From: Methanoregula sp.
GTDB lineage: Archaea > Halobacteriota > Methanomicrobia > Methanomicrobiales > Methanospirillaceae
Length of the DNA stretch: 64,000 bases
Assembly: GCA_026625165.1 (NCBI GenBank)
Contig: CP112999.1
Coordinates: forward strand, 1,864,741 to 1,928,740
Direction of reading: 5' to 3'
In this document: one piece after another, positions 1-11,989 of the stretch
How the letters are laid out: the number at the start of each line of letters is the position of its first letter
Position numbering within the stretch: position 1 is the stretch's first letter
Notes under the pieces: model-generated
What the model was told of the DNA's origin: nothing
Seen by the model: the letters and a program-made list of their open reading frames with translations, nothing else
Databases searched by the model: none
Made by a program: the position numbers and the translations under genes

Positions 1-2550
<2,550 letters not shown>

Positions 2551-2669
2551 CTAATACTCCGCTAAACCCATTTAACGTCCTGAGTGCAAACCTTTACACG
2601 GCCTCGCAAAGTCATTGGTTTGACTCTCAGCCCTTCCCTCGTGATTCACATCCCGAGGTGCATCAAATC

Positions 2670-2724
2670 AGCTCTATGGGGATTCGAACCCAATCTCTTT
2701 CGCCCCATTTCCGGCGGTAGAGCT
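2670..2724 (-). pseudogene. tRNA-like remnant in the 16S-23S spacer
   Basis: The minus strand holds a 55-base tRNA-like fold where archaeal rRNA operons usually carry tRNA-Ala. A 7-bp acceptor-like stem pairs AGCTCTA (2718-2724) with TAGAGCT (2670-2676). A T-arm with a TTCGAAT loop lies at 2677-2693 (one mismatch in the stem), and a single short stem-loop CGCC/GGCG takes the place of the D- and anticodon arms. There is no recognisable D-arm, no normal 7-base anticodon loop and no encoded CCA. It is too short for a canonical tRNA. Most likely this is a decayed tRNA-Ala kept as a structural spacer element; a non-canonical minimal tRNA is much less likely. Confidence 0.5.
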
Positions 2725-2755
2725 TTTCTCATTGTTGACACCAGCAATTTTACAG

Positions 2756-2790
2756 TTTGTTTAGTAACCGCGTTCCCGAAATAAAATTCG
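2756..2790 (-). other. 16S processing stem, 3' half, with bulge-helix-bulge
   Basis: Bases 2756-2771 are exactly complementary (16 of 16) to 4309-4324 on the other side of 16S. Next to this stem, 3-base unpaired stretches (2772-2774 and 2781-2783, facing 4306-4308 and 4296-4298) flank a short helix CCGAA/TTCGG (2776-2780 with 4299-4303). This is the bulge-helix-bulge architecture cut by the archaeal tRNA-splicing endonuclease to release pre-16S. Confidence 0.85.
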
Positions 2791-2792
2791 TT

Positions 2793-4261
<1,469 letters not shown>

Positions 4262-4290
4262 TCAAAGAATATACGCACACTTTACTTACT

Positions 4291-4324
4291 GAACTTTATT
4301 CGGAATTAGCGGTTACTAAACAAA
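4291..4324 (-). other. 16S processing stem, 5' half
   Basis: Partner of 2756-2790. GCGGTTACTAAACAAA at 4309-4324 pairs perfectly with the 3' flank, followed by the bulge-helix-bulge (TTA bulges at 4306-4308 and 4296-4298 around TTCGG). Confidence 0.85.
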
Positions 4325-4349
4325 TTTCCGCATTGCCAGTATCAACGTC

Positions 4350-4387
4350 AGACACAAACACCGGTCAGGCCGGTTATCGTTGTGTCT
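4350..4387 (-). other. rRNA leader hairpin
   Basis: AGACACAA (4350-4357) pairs with TTGTGTCT (4380-4387), with an inner ACCGG/CCGGT helix, forming a strong stem-loop in the pre-16S leader. It could take part in folding or processing of the primary transcript. The pairing is seen; the role is inferred. Confidence 0.6.
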
Positions 4388-4465
4388 CCATCAATCGGTG
4401 TGAGATTGAAAATTTTTCGTCGTGTTTTTTTAGTTTAAACACGGGCTTATAGTGTAGGTTTCAAG

Positions 4466-4477
4466 GATATTTATACC
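4466..4477 (-). promoter_or_regulatory. TATA box of the rRNA operon (P1)
   Basis: On the minus strand this reads GGTATAAATATC, a near-ideal archaeal TATA box. A start about 25 bases downstream (near 4443-4448) would give a leader of about 180 bases before 16S. Confidence 0.7.
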
Positions 4478-4635
4478 TTGTTACCGAGCCTTGAGTTCCA
4501 TCAAAAACCGCGCCGGATTTTACCGGGCTTTTGCGGGTTCATCATCGGAATACGAGAACACATTATTAACCGCTCAACCATTTAAAGATAACCCTCGAAG
4601 CACCATATTTTTCCCGTCGGGAAAATTTGAAGAGG

Positions 4636-4644
4636 ATTATATTT
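4636..4644 (-). promoter_or_regulatory. possible second TATA box of the rRNA operon
   Basis: The minus strand reads AAATATAAT, about 170 bases upstream of P1. Tandem promoters are plausible for an rRNA operon, but only the AT-rich box is seen. The rest of 4478-4758 holds no convincing gene. Confidence 0.3.
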
Positions 4645-4758
4645 CTAATGGATACGGCTGTTTTGGCCGATTTGTGCTGGGATCCGGGTTGCTTTTAACT
4701 TCGGGAGAGGCTGCCATCACGGGAGAGATGGGAAGCGCGCAACGTCGTTATGGTATCC

Positions 4759-5265
4759 TCACTTCCTGACCAGCTTTTTATTCCGGATGAGATCGCGCAA
4801 TCCGATGAGATCCACCGCAACAGGCTTTTTGTATCCTGCCTTCACTTCTAGACTCCGGGGGATGCGGTACCTCTGGATCGCATCATCATCGGTAACGAAA
4901 TAATTACAGTCGTACGATATTGCATACCCGAGATGGACCCGGTCCGTGATCTGGTTGGTTATCCTGTTGTCGGTAATGTCCTTTCCCATCTCGTAACAGA
5001 TGTAACTCAATTCATCGTTCGGATAGAGGGTGATTATATTCCATTCCCTTATCATCGCGACGATTTCATTGATGTTATCTACGGCGGCTCTTTCGTCCCG
5101 CAACATCTCGTTAAACGTTTCGCCAAGAACGGTGATCGACGTGACGATGGTAAAATCCTGGTTCCGTGCATGATCAATGACTTTTCTGCATCGATCTTCT
5201 GCAATGCATCTGAAAAAAATGCACGAGTCTAAAAAAATGGTATCGGTTTTGAAAAGATTGATCAT
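4759..5265 (-). CDS. PIN-domain nuclease, VapC-like
   Basis: A 168-residue protein with the PIN fold. Acidic metal-binding positions appear in the usual order: D13 (FLDSCIFF), E49 (GETF), D108 (TDRVHLGYA) and D126-D128 (TDDD). PIN nucleases cut RNA and many act as toxins of toxin-antitoxin pairs. The C-terminus is about 35 residues longer than a minimal VapC. The ATG overlaps the stop of a 57-codon gene upstream (ATGA), the arrangement expected of an antitoxin-toxin pair. It could also be a housekeeping PIN protein. The PIN assignment is firm; the toxin role is inferred from context. Confidence 0.75.
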   Translation of the reverse strand: MINLFKTDTIFLDSCIFFRCIAEDRCRKVIDHARNQDFTIVTSITVLGETFNEMLRDERAAVDNINEIVAMIREWNIITLYPNDELSYICYEMGKDITDNRITNQITDRVHLGYAISYDCNYFVTDDDAIQRYRIPRSLEVKAGYKKPVAVDLIGLRDLIRNKKLVRK

Positions 5266-5435
5266 CGGATCGAGCGCAACCGTTTCATTCTCGCTTCATG
5301 TTCCTCGGTGCTGGTTGCGCTGACAATAATCCCCCGGGAGTCCACACCGCCGCCGAACGGGAGCAGGCCCCGCTCATAGACCTTCCCGATAACAGCCGTG
5401 TGATCATATTCATCTTTCCTGAGCATCTGGCACAT
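5262..5435 (-). CDS. 57-residue protein, candidate antitoxin of the PIN module
   Basis: A small ORF starting at ATG 5433-5435 behind a GGGAGG ribosome site, ending in a TGA that overlaps the PIN start by four bases. The protein (MCQMLRKDEYDH...) has a central VIGKVYERGLLPFGG segment, reminiscent of the short beta-strand antitoxins that use a VYExGxLxPL pattern (AF2212-like), followed by a charged helix-like tail (TEEHEARMKRLRSIR). The similarity is by eye only. Translational coupling and size support a TA partner; no DNA-binding motif is evident. Confidence 0.55.
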   Translation of the reverse strand: MCQMLRKDEYDHTAVIGKVYERGLLPFGGGVDSRGIIVSATSTEEHEARMKRLRSIR

Positions 5436-5513
5436 CAGGATTCCTCCCGGTTTTCTTTATTTATCTTTATTATCTGTCATAATAACTGTTCCTGCATTGC
5501 AGGATCTTCCTGA

Positions 5514-5702
5514 TTAAATAATAGTTTTCTCCCGGATCTTCCGGTATTCATCATCGGAATCCAGTTCGACAAAGTCGCCCTCGCGAACGATCCTGCGTAA
5601 AGGGGCAACAACGTCATTTTCCCCGGATATATCCATGCCATCCTGATCGGTGGACAGGGATGCAGGTTTATTCTTGGTCCGTCGCTTCCGGGATTTTACC
5701 AT
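5514..5702 (-). CDS. small charged hypothetical protein
   Basis: A 62-residue ORF with a basic start (MVKSRKRRTKNK) and an acidic end (ELDSDDEYRKIREK). ATG at 5702 lies behind an AAGGAAGG-like site. It is on the same strand as the PIN pair, 78 bases upstream, so it may be the first gene of that unit. No family was recognised. It may be an accessory antitoxin or a regulator, or it may not be translated. Confidence 0.4.
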   Translation of the reverse strand: MVKSRKRRTKNKPASLSTDQDGMDISGENDVVAPLRRIVREGDFVELDSDDEYRKIREKTII

Positions 5703-6268
5703 AAACAGCCTTCCTTCCGGATTTTCATAGTTTGATAGTGTTGCTATACACCTTTTCCGCTTGCCAATCTAACGTGAAGATCTCCTTAGGGATATCTTCT
5801 CAAGTCCGCTTATGCGGCTTTCAGCCGGTCTTAACCCCCCCACCCCTTTTTGAAAAAATCCTAAGCAGGGGGTGGCATGATGGGGGATTGTACCTGCACT
5901 ACCACCCATGACCCCCCTTGCCCCTCCGACCCCATCCAAAACCAAATTTCTCGTCTTAAAACCACACCAAAATCAGGGCCGGAAACAAAGGGGGGTTGGG
6001 GGGGTCGCACCACTTTTTGCGGGTGGGGGGAGGGGGGTGCCCCCCCCCCACAGCCGCACCATGCCCGGCAATGGCCTGCCTCGGTTTCAACGCCGGTGAT
6101 TGTTGGAAAATGGGGGATTATGACCCGTCCGGAACAGTACACCGGGAAGGCCGCGACCGGAGCTGCGTGACCCCCTGTGACCCCCCCACCAACCACCAAG
6201 GATTTATCGAAACCTCTCGTTGTCCTTTATCACACTTTGTTATCAAAGAATACAGAACGAGTTGAACC
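5703..6268. other. gene-free stretch with long G and C tracts
   Basis: No convincing gene: the ORFs in both strands are low-complexity products of G/C runs. The region holds a dense G-tract block at about 5991-6050 (runs of 6, 7, 3, 6 and 6 G, then a run of about 10 C) and further C-runs at 6167-6190. GAAGAT...ATCTTC at 5776-5799 is an imperfect member of the hairpin family seen elsewhere in the window. An AT-rich box near 6205-6215 may serve the plus-strand gene at 6269. Homopolymer lengths could be affected by sequencing error. Confidence 0.5.
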
Positions 6269-6772
6269 ATGGCAAAATTCCGGCAGAAGAAGGGAACGAA
6301 CAGCTCAGTCCGCACGCTGAAGCGGCCTGTTCCCGATATATCGGCATTCGAGTCTGTAATCCAGTCACTGATCCTGAAAAACCCGTTCGGGTGCACATCT
6401 TACATGAGCGGGAAGAAGAACCACCCGCCGATTGAGAAGGTGCGGGAGATGTACACCGCGAAGTTTGTGTACGAGAATAAGAAGGGGAAGCGGATTGGGA
6501 CAGGCTCGGAGACCTACAACACGATCGACGGCTACCATACCGGCATCGCAGCGGTGATCTCGAACATGGCAAACATCGCTTCCCATGGCGGGAAACCGCA
6601 GCACACCCCCGGCGCCGACCTCTTTTCCGTGACCCTGAAATGCAATAACCCCAAAAGCGGGCTGTATTTCCTGAGCATCGCCCGTAACCGGGTCACGCTC
6701 TCATCGTACAACGACGAGGGGATTCGGAAACGGGTCGAGAAATGGGCAAACGGTGTGCCGGAGCTGATGTAA
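6269..6772 (+). CDS. uncharacterised 167-residue protein
   Basis: The ORF starts with a basic tail (MAKFRQKKGTN) and is soluble, with no signal or membrane segment. I see no catalytic motif. The middle contains GxGSETYNTIDGYHTGI and a strand-rich C-terminal half (SVTLKC, GLYFLSIARNRVTLSSY). Codon use looks like the neighbouring genes, so it is probably real. It stands alone between the G-tract region and the convergent scpA, and nothing in the context suggests a function. Confidence 0.7.
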   Translation: MAKFRQKKGTNSSVRTLKRPVPDISAFESVIQSLILKNPFGCTSYMSGKKNHPPIEKVREMYTAKFVYENKKGKRIGTGSETYNTIDGYHTGIAAVISNMANIASHGGKPQHTPGADLFSVTLKCNNPKSGLYFLSIARNRVTLSSYNDEGIRKRVEKWANGVPELM

Positions 6773-6836
6773 GATACAGAAAGAGAGGAGCTGGGTCATC
6801 CGGGAATGCCCTGCTCTTCAGGGCTGAATAAAAAGA

Positions 6837-7739
6837 TCAGGTGCTGTCCTGCAAGGCCTTTTCCATTGAATCGCCCGCTTTACACACCTGCACGAAAACA
6901 TCCCCGAAGAACTCGTCCTGCCTGAGAGCGCACTGGCCTTCGAGCATTAAAAAGAGCAGCGGGATGTAGACTTCCGGGACGTCCCAGCCCAGTTTCCGGC
7001 AGAGCTCGGCAAGCGTCATCTCCTCCTCGCGGATCATGCATTTTAAACATTCCTGGTACACGGTTGTTGCCGAATCCTGGTACCCCTCATCATGGGCGAT
7101 GCCTACAACATCGTCCGCTTCGATAAGGCACACATCGGACTCGGTCAGCCTGCGGCGCCGGCGCTCCTCCTTTTCGAGGTTCTTGAGCTCGATGATCAGC
7201 TCAAAGAGCGTGACCGGGCTCCTGCGCAGGTTTTTCCGGTCCAGCCGCCGCTGTATCTCGCGCTCGAGCTGCTCGATAGGGCCGAGCCTGCCTTCATACT
7301 CGAACTCCGAGTCAAGTGAAATGTCAAAGTCATCGCCAAACCCTGCATCTTCGTCCCCGCTGTCTCCCCCCTCATCCGTTGCATCCGCGAGGTGTTCGGA
7401 TTTCATTCGTAACAGAGTAGATGCATAAAAAAGCGTGCGCCCGGATACCCGGAGATTCAGCTGCCGGCAACGCTCCAGCTCGTTTAAGAACCGGTCGGTT
7501 ACTTCGAGAATATTGATGTTCCACGGGTCGATCTCCCCCCGTTCTGCCATCCCGACAAGGATCTCAACCGGGTCTTCCACAACGGGGAGATTATCCGGCA
7601 CATCCTGCTGGCTGGCTACGGGATTTCTCTCACCGGTTACCCCATTATTTTCTAAAGTTTTGTCCCGCGTTTCATCCGGAGTGGTTCCGGCAGAAGGGGT
7701 TTTCTCTTCTGTTAGGCCGTGGGCCTGTTCCTCACTCAT
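6837..7739 (-). CDS. scpA: segregation and condensation protein A (kleisin)
   Basis: A kleisin that bridges the SMC heads in the chromosome-organising complex. The 300-residue protein has an acidic N-terminal extension of about 45 residues, then the ScpA core with the hallmark DPWNINILEVTDRFL, a variable acidic linker (DEGGDSGDEDAG) and a C-terminal winged-helix region. The ATG overlaps the smc stop by 8 bases, so the two are translationally coupled. No scpB follows; the next gene is convergent. Confidence 0.93.
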   Translation of the reverse strand: MSEEQAHGLTEEKTPSAGTTPDETRDKTLENNGVTGERNPVASQQDVPDNLPVVEDPVEILVGMAERGEIDPWNINILEVTDRFLNELERCRQLNLRVSGRTLFYASTLLRMKSEHLADATDEGGDSGDEDAGFGDDFDISLDSEFEYEGRLGPIEQLEREIQRRLDRKNLRRSPVTLFELIIELKNLEKEERRRRRLTESDVCLIEADDVVGIAHDEGYQDSATTVYQECLKCMIREEEMTLAELCRKLGWDVPEVYIPLLFLMLEGQCALRQDEFFGDVFVQVCKAGDSMEKALQDST

Positions 7740-10700
7740 TTGCCTTTACCCCGGTGACAAGCGTGCTCTTGTCAGGCCGCAGCGTGACGCCCATGATCCG
7801 CTGTGCCTCGGTGATCATCGGCTTTCTGAGGGAAACGATCACAAACTGTGAGGTCGAAGAAAGTTCTTTGATCATCAGGGCGATCCGCTCCACGTTCGAC
7901 CCGTCCAGAGACATATCCACCTCGTCGAACGCATAGAACGGCGCCGGGATATGTTGCTGGATCGAGAAGATGAATGCGAGAGTCGTGAGCGACTTTTCAC
8001 CGCCGGAGAGCGATGAGAGGAGATGCACGGTCTTGTCCCGGGGCTGGACCGCAAACGTCAGCCCCCCGGCAAACGGGTCCTCTTCGTTCTCCAGCACGAG
8101 GTGACCGCTACCGCTCGTGAGGCGTGCAAAAACCTCCCGGAAATTGGCGTCGATCGCTGTGAATGCAGTAGTGAACGCCTCGTACTTCATCTGTTCGAAT
8201 TTCTGGATCCGCTCGAGGATATTGGTCCGCTCGCGGGAGAGGGTCTCCTTCTTCTCGGTCCGTTCATCGACCTGCTTCTGGACCTTCTCGTACTCCTCAA
8301 TGGCGAGCATGTTCACAGCCCCGATCTTCCGAATCGCCCCGTCCGCCTCTGCAATCTTCCCTTCAATCTCAGAGAGCGTGAGATCGGTCTTTGCCTCCCC
8401 TACCTGCTGCCGCAGCGTCTCGACTTCGATACCCAGTCCCCGTGCACGCTCTTCAATTGCAGACATCTGAACATGAAGCCGTTCTTTTTCCGTGTCGAAC
8501 TTTAAGAGTTTCTGCTCTGACTCGGAGATGTGTCCCGAGACCTCGGTGCGTTTGCCCCGCAATTCGTCAAGTTCGCCTGAGAACTCCTTCTGCCTTCCTT
8601 CGAGTGATGCGATCTGCGTCTTGTGGGTGGCGATCTGCTCATTCTGGGTCCCGATATCGGTATCAATCTGCCGGTTGCGCTCCTCCTGCCGGTTCCGGTC
8701 ATCGGTGAGTTCCCCAAGCCTCGAATTGAAATGAGACCGTTCCCGGGTGACGTCATTTATGTCGGCGTCCTTGTTCCTGAGGCGGCGGTCAAGCTCCTCG
8801 ATCTCGCGCTTCTTCTTTTCCAGCTGCTCGGTGAGCTGCGGGATGTTTGTATCGTCAAGACGCCGCTTGATCTCCTCGATCTCTCCATTCAGTGCGTTGA
8901 TGGCGCCTGTTGTTGAGTCCAGTTCGGCTTCAAGAGAGCCGAGCTCGTCTGCTCCCCCCTTCGTTTCACCCTGTTGGCGTGCGACAGCCTGTTCAATGGT
9001 CTGTTTCTCGACCGAGATCGCCTCGAACCTCCGGTTGAACTCTTCGGTGAACATCCCGAACCGGGCGACTTTCTGGTCGATCTCCCCTCGGGCTGTCCGC
9101 TTTGCATCCACCTCTTCGGTAAGCCGTTTTACCGCCGCTTCGATCACCGATGCCTCGCTGACCAGTTCCGTAAGGTGTGCACGGATGCGGACAATCTCGT
9201 CATCAACCGCAGCGCCGAATCCCCTGAGAGGCTTTTTTGTGGCGCCGCCGGTCATTGCACCGCTCCGTTCGAGGAGTTCCCCTTCGAGCGTCACCATCCG
9301 GTACTTCCCGATCAGTTTCCGTGCCCGTTCGAGCGTATCGACGACCACAGTACCCCCAAGCGCAACGGCAAATGCCTTGTCGTATTTCGGGTCGTACTCG
9401 ATCAGGTTCACGGCGTAACCTATGACACCCGGCTCCTTTACCGGGGGAAGCGCTGGCGGCTTGAGCTTATTGAGAGGGAGGAAGGTAACCCGCCCGAGCT
9501 TCTCGTTCTTGAGGTACTGGATTGCCTCTGCCGCTACATGGTCCGTGTCAACGATTACAAACTGTAGTTTGTTGCCGGCAGCAATGTTGAGCGCGGTCGC
9601 GTATTCCCCGGGTGCCTTCCCAAGGGACGCAACCGTACCGTGCACCCCCTCCATCGCACAGACTGCTTCGATCGCCCTGCCGCCGGACTCCCCCCGTGCC
9701 TGCTGAGCCGCCTCGAGCCGGAACGCGTCCTGCTCCGCCTCTTTGATCTCCCCCCGCAACCTTTCCAGCATTGAGCGCTGTGCAAAAAGCGTGCCTTCGA
9801 GTTCGGACAGGGTACGGTCGAGCGCTTTTTTCTCTTTTGCGAGGTCAGAGACACTCTTTTGTGAATCCGTCAGCTGGGTGTTCTTTGAAGTGTACTCCTC
9901 ATCAAGTTGCCGGAGCAATGCGGTAAGGCGTTCGAGCTCCGAGGTCCTCATCCGGCTCTTCTCGATAAGCATGTCCTGCTGGTGTAGGAGCGAGGAGCGT
10001 GCACCCTTCTTCTCCTCGACCTGCTGGAGCAGGGCGAAGAGCTTGTCACGGGCCCCCTGGGTATCCTCGCTGTGGGACCGTATCTCGGCATCGGTCTTTT
10101 CCAGCTGCGCCTTTGCGGTCGCCAGTTCCATCGCGATATTAGTCCGGTCAATGGAGAGTGTCCGTACCTGTTCGGTGCACTCCGCAACCCGCCCCTCCGC
10201 CCGCTTTGTGTCCATGTAGACGCGGTTGATGGTCTCGAGGTTTGTCTCTTTTTCCTTTTTGAGGCGTAATATTGCCTGTTCGGCGACCTTGATCCCGCCC
10301 TTTGCCTCCTCAAGCTCGGCGATCAGTTTCAGGTAGTCAGACCCGCTCTTTTTATTTATCGCTTCGTCGATGTCCTTTAGGTCTGCCCGGAGATAGGAGA
10401 GCTCGTTTTCCTCAAGGCCCCGGTCGGCTTCAATCCGGGAGAGCGAGATCTTCTGCTCCTCGCTCACCCTTATCAGGGTGCCAAGTTCCTTTTCCCGGTC
10501 ATGGAGCTGGGCGGCTGACCGGCAGTTCTGGAAAAAGGTGAGCTCTTTTTGCCATTTCTGGTACTCGAGGGCATGCTCCCTTTCCCGCTTCAACTCGTTT
10601 GTCCGCTTCTGGAGCTCGAGCAGAAGCAGCTCCTCGCGTTCGATCCGCTCCCGCACGATGTCCAGTTCCCGCAGCGCCTGCTCTTTTTTGGAGTCAAACT

Positions 10701-11172
10701 CGGCGACACCGGCAATCTCATCGATGATCTTCCTACGCTCGAAATCGCTCATCTCCATGATCCGGGTGACATCTCCCTGCATCACGACGTTGTACCCATG
10801 GGGTTTGATGCCATGTTTTGAGAGGTGGTCAACGATGTCACTCTGCTTGCACACGCGGTCATTCAGGTAATTGTAACTGTAATACCCGTTACCCGTCCGC
10901 TTGATACGGCGCCGGATCTTTGTACCGTCCGAAAACTCCAGCGCGACTTCAGCGGTATTTTTACCGGAATTGAGGTTGATGAGGTCGGTCAGCTTTTCCG
11001 CTCTCAGGTTCCGTGCGGTTGAGAGGGCAAGGACAAAAAGGATCGAGTCGATGATATTGCTCTTTCCCGAACCGTTGGGCCCGGAGATGACGGTGAACCC
11101 TTCAAGAAAAGGAATTTTTGTCTTTTTTGAAAAAGACTTGAAATTATCGATCTCCAGCTCTGTGATATGCAA
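7732..11172 (-). CDS. smc: chromosome segregation protein SMC
   Basis: An SMC ATPase of 1146 residues that compacts and segregates DNA as a dimer with ScpA. Walker A GPNGSGKS is at 31-38. Two long coiled coils flank a hinge near 500-680 with the typical glycine-rich hinge pattern (YAVNLIEYD, GGTVVVDTLE). The ABC signature LSGGEKS is at about 1055-1061 and Walker B FYAFDEVDMSLD just after. Length and order are complete. It is the middle gene of a three-gene operon: a coiled-coil protein ends 16 bases upstream and scpA overlaps downstream. Confidence 0.97.
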   Translation of the reverse strand: MHITELEIDNFKSFSKKTKIPFLEGFTVISGPNGSGKSNIIDSILFVLALSTARNLRAEKLTDLINLNSGKNTAEVALEFSDGTKIRRRIKRTGNGYYSYNYLNDRVCKQSDIVDHLSKHGIKPHGYNVVMQGDVTRIMEMSDFERRKIIDEIAGVAEFDSKKEQALRELDIVRERIEREELLLLELQKRTNELKREREHALEYQKWQKELTFFQNCRSAAQLHDREKELGTLIRVSEEQKISLSRIEADRGLEENELSYLRADLKDIDEAINKKSGSDYLKLIAELEEAKGGIKVAEQAILRLKKEKETNLETINRVYMDTKRAEGRVAECTEQVRTLSIDRTNIAMELATAKAQLEKTDAEIRSHSEDTQGARDKLFALLQQVEEKKGARSSLLHQQDMLIEKSRMRTSELERLTALLRQLDEEYTSKNTQLTDSQKSVSDLAKEKKALDRTLSELEGTLFAQRSMLERLRGEIKEAEQDAFRLEAAQQARGESGGRAIEAVCAMEGVHGTVASLGKAPGEYATALNIAAGNKLQFVIVDTDHVAAEAIQYLKNEKLGRVTFLPLNKLKPPALPPVKEPGVIGYAVNLIEYDPKYDKAFAVALGGTVVVDTLERARKLIGKYRMVTLEGELLERSGAMTGGATKKPLRGFGAAVDDEIVRIRAHLTELVSEASVIEAAVKRLTEEVDAKRTARGEIDQKVARFGMFTEEFNRRFEAISVEKQTIEQAVARQQGETKGGADELGSLEAELDSTTGAINALNGEIEEIKRRLDDTNIPQLTEQLEKKKREIEELDRRLRNKDADINDVTRERSHFNSRLGELTDDRNRQEERNRQIDTDIGTQNEQIATHKTQIASLEGRQKEFSGELDELRGKRTEVSGHISESEQKLLKFDTEKERLHVQMSAIEERARGLGIEVETLRQQVGEAKTDLTLSEIEGKIAEADGAIRKIGAVNMLAIEEYEKVQKQVDERTEKKETLSRERTNILERIQKFEQMKYEAFTTAFTAIDANFREVFARLTSGSGHLVLENEEDPFAGGLTFAVQPRDKTVHLLSSLSGGEKSLTTLAFIFSIQQHIPAPFYAFDEVDMSLDGSNVERIALMIKELSSTSQFVIVSLRKPMITEAQRIMGVTLRPDKSTLVTGVKANE

Positions 11173-11187
11173 AGACTTTCGGCTCCG

Positions 11188-11673
11188 TTACTTCTTTGCA
11201 GGATTGGCTTTCTCATCGTCAACCGCATAGATGAGGTCGCCTGATTTTTTTGCAGAGTCTTTGCCCTTTTTCCTGCCATAACCCGCTGACGCAACGATAT
11301 AATTCTTCTCTCCCCGCCGTGGTTCGAGCTTCATGGTGCCGTCCGTCTGCATGATCATGTCCATTGCCGGTTCCGCCGGTGCTGACGGTTCCTGCCGTGC
11401 GGATTTGGGGCGCATCACGACGGTGCTCCCGCCGGAAGGCGCTGCGCCCCCGGCTGCCGGTTGCTGGGCGCCCTGCACGACAGGCTGCACACGCTTGAGC
11501 TCCTGCCGGCTGCGCTCCTCGCTTGCCTTGGCAAGCTTCATGACAATCGATTTCATATCGAGGAGCTCTTCCGTGATTCCCTTGATAAGGGCCTCCTGCT
11601 CCTTGTTCTTGCGCTCCAGTGCTGCAATGCGGTCATCGCCTGCAGCCCCGCCTGCTGATCCGTTCATCATCAT
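11188..11673 (-). CDS. coiled-coil hypothetical protein upstream of smc
   Basis: A 161-residue protein starting at the first of three consecutive ATG codons (MMMNGSAGG) behind AAGGTGAAAAGG. A TTG start at 11739 would add 22 residues but is less likely. Residues 14-62 form a predicted coiled coil (ALERKNKEQEALIKGITEEL), followed by a flexible Ala/Gly/Pro region and a basic C-terminus. It belongs to no family I recognise. The tight spacing to smc (16 bases) and shared promoter suggest a job linked to SMC-ScpA. Confidence 0.75.
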   Translation of the reverse strand: MMMNGSAGGAAGDDRIAALERKNKEQEALIKGITEELLDMKSIVMKLAKASEERSRQELKRVQPVVQGAQQPAAGGAAPSGGSTVVMRPKSARQEPSAPAEPAMDMIMQTDGTMKLEPRRGEKNYIVASAGYGRKKGKDSAKKSGDLIYAVDDEKANPAKK

Positions 11674-11776
11674 GATCCTTTTCACCTTTTTGACCGGTTC
11701 ATTTCTGGGATTTGAAATCTTTGCATCCTTATTATGCAATTACACGTCTTTACTGGTCGGTATGGACGTGCTTGTA

Positions 11777-11787
11777 CTTATAAATAA
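11777..11787 (-). promoter_or_regulatory. TATA box of the smc operon
   Basis: The minus strand reads TTATTTATAAG, a good archaeal TATA box about 105 bases upstream of the first ORF. A start near 11755 is expected. The remaining bases up to 11989 are AT-rich and should also hold the divergent glyA promoter, which I could not place with confidence. Confidence 0.5.
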
Positions 11788-11989
11788 TAGTATTGTCGCC
11801 TGTCAAGGAAAAAAGGTTTCTGCTCTTTTCCTCGGAAATTTCCCCAGCAGGGGCATGCATATACTTCTTTTTACTAATGCGCTGTCTTTTCGGTTTCAAA
11901 ATTACGGGTAATAAAATGGTATCGCAATATGGCTTGTGTGGCGGGACGAACAAAACTGTATTACCTGATTGAAGCGAACCCTTTTGCAT

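Noticed and set aside
4491-4769. 92-residue plus-strand ORF near the rRNA promoter
   Set aside because: It overlaps the rRNA promoter region and the end of the PIN gene, has no ribosome site and no recognisable motif.
5861-6199. ORFs of about 100 residues on both strands in the G/C-tract region
   Set aside because: The translations are low-complexity Gly/Pro/Val runs caused by homopolymers, overlap each other on opposite strands and have no ribosome sites.
8747-9418. 223-residue antisense ORF within smc
   Set aside because: Ser-rich shadow of the smc coiled-coil codons, no start signals.
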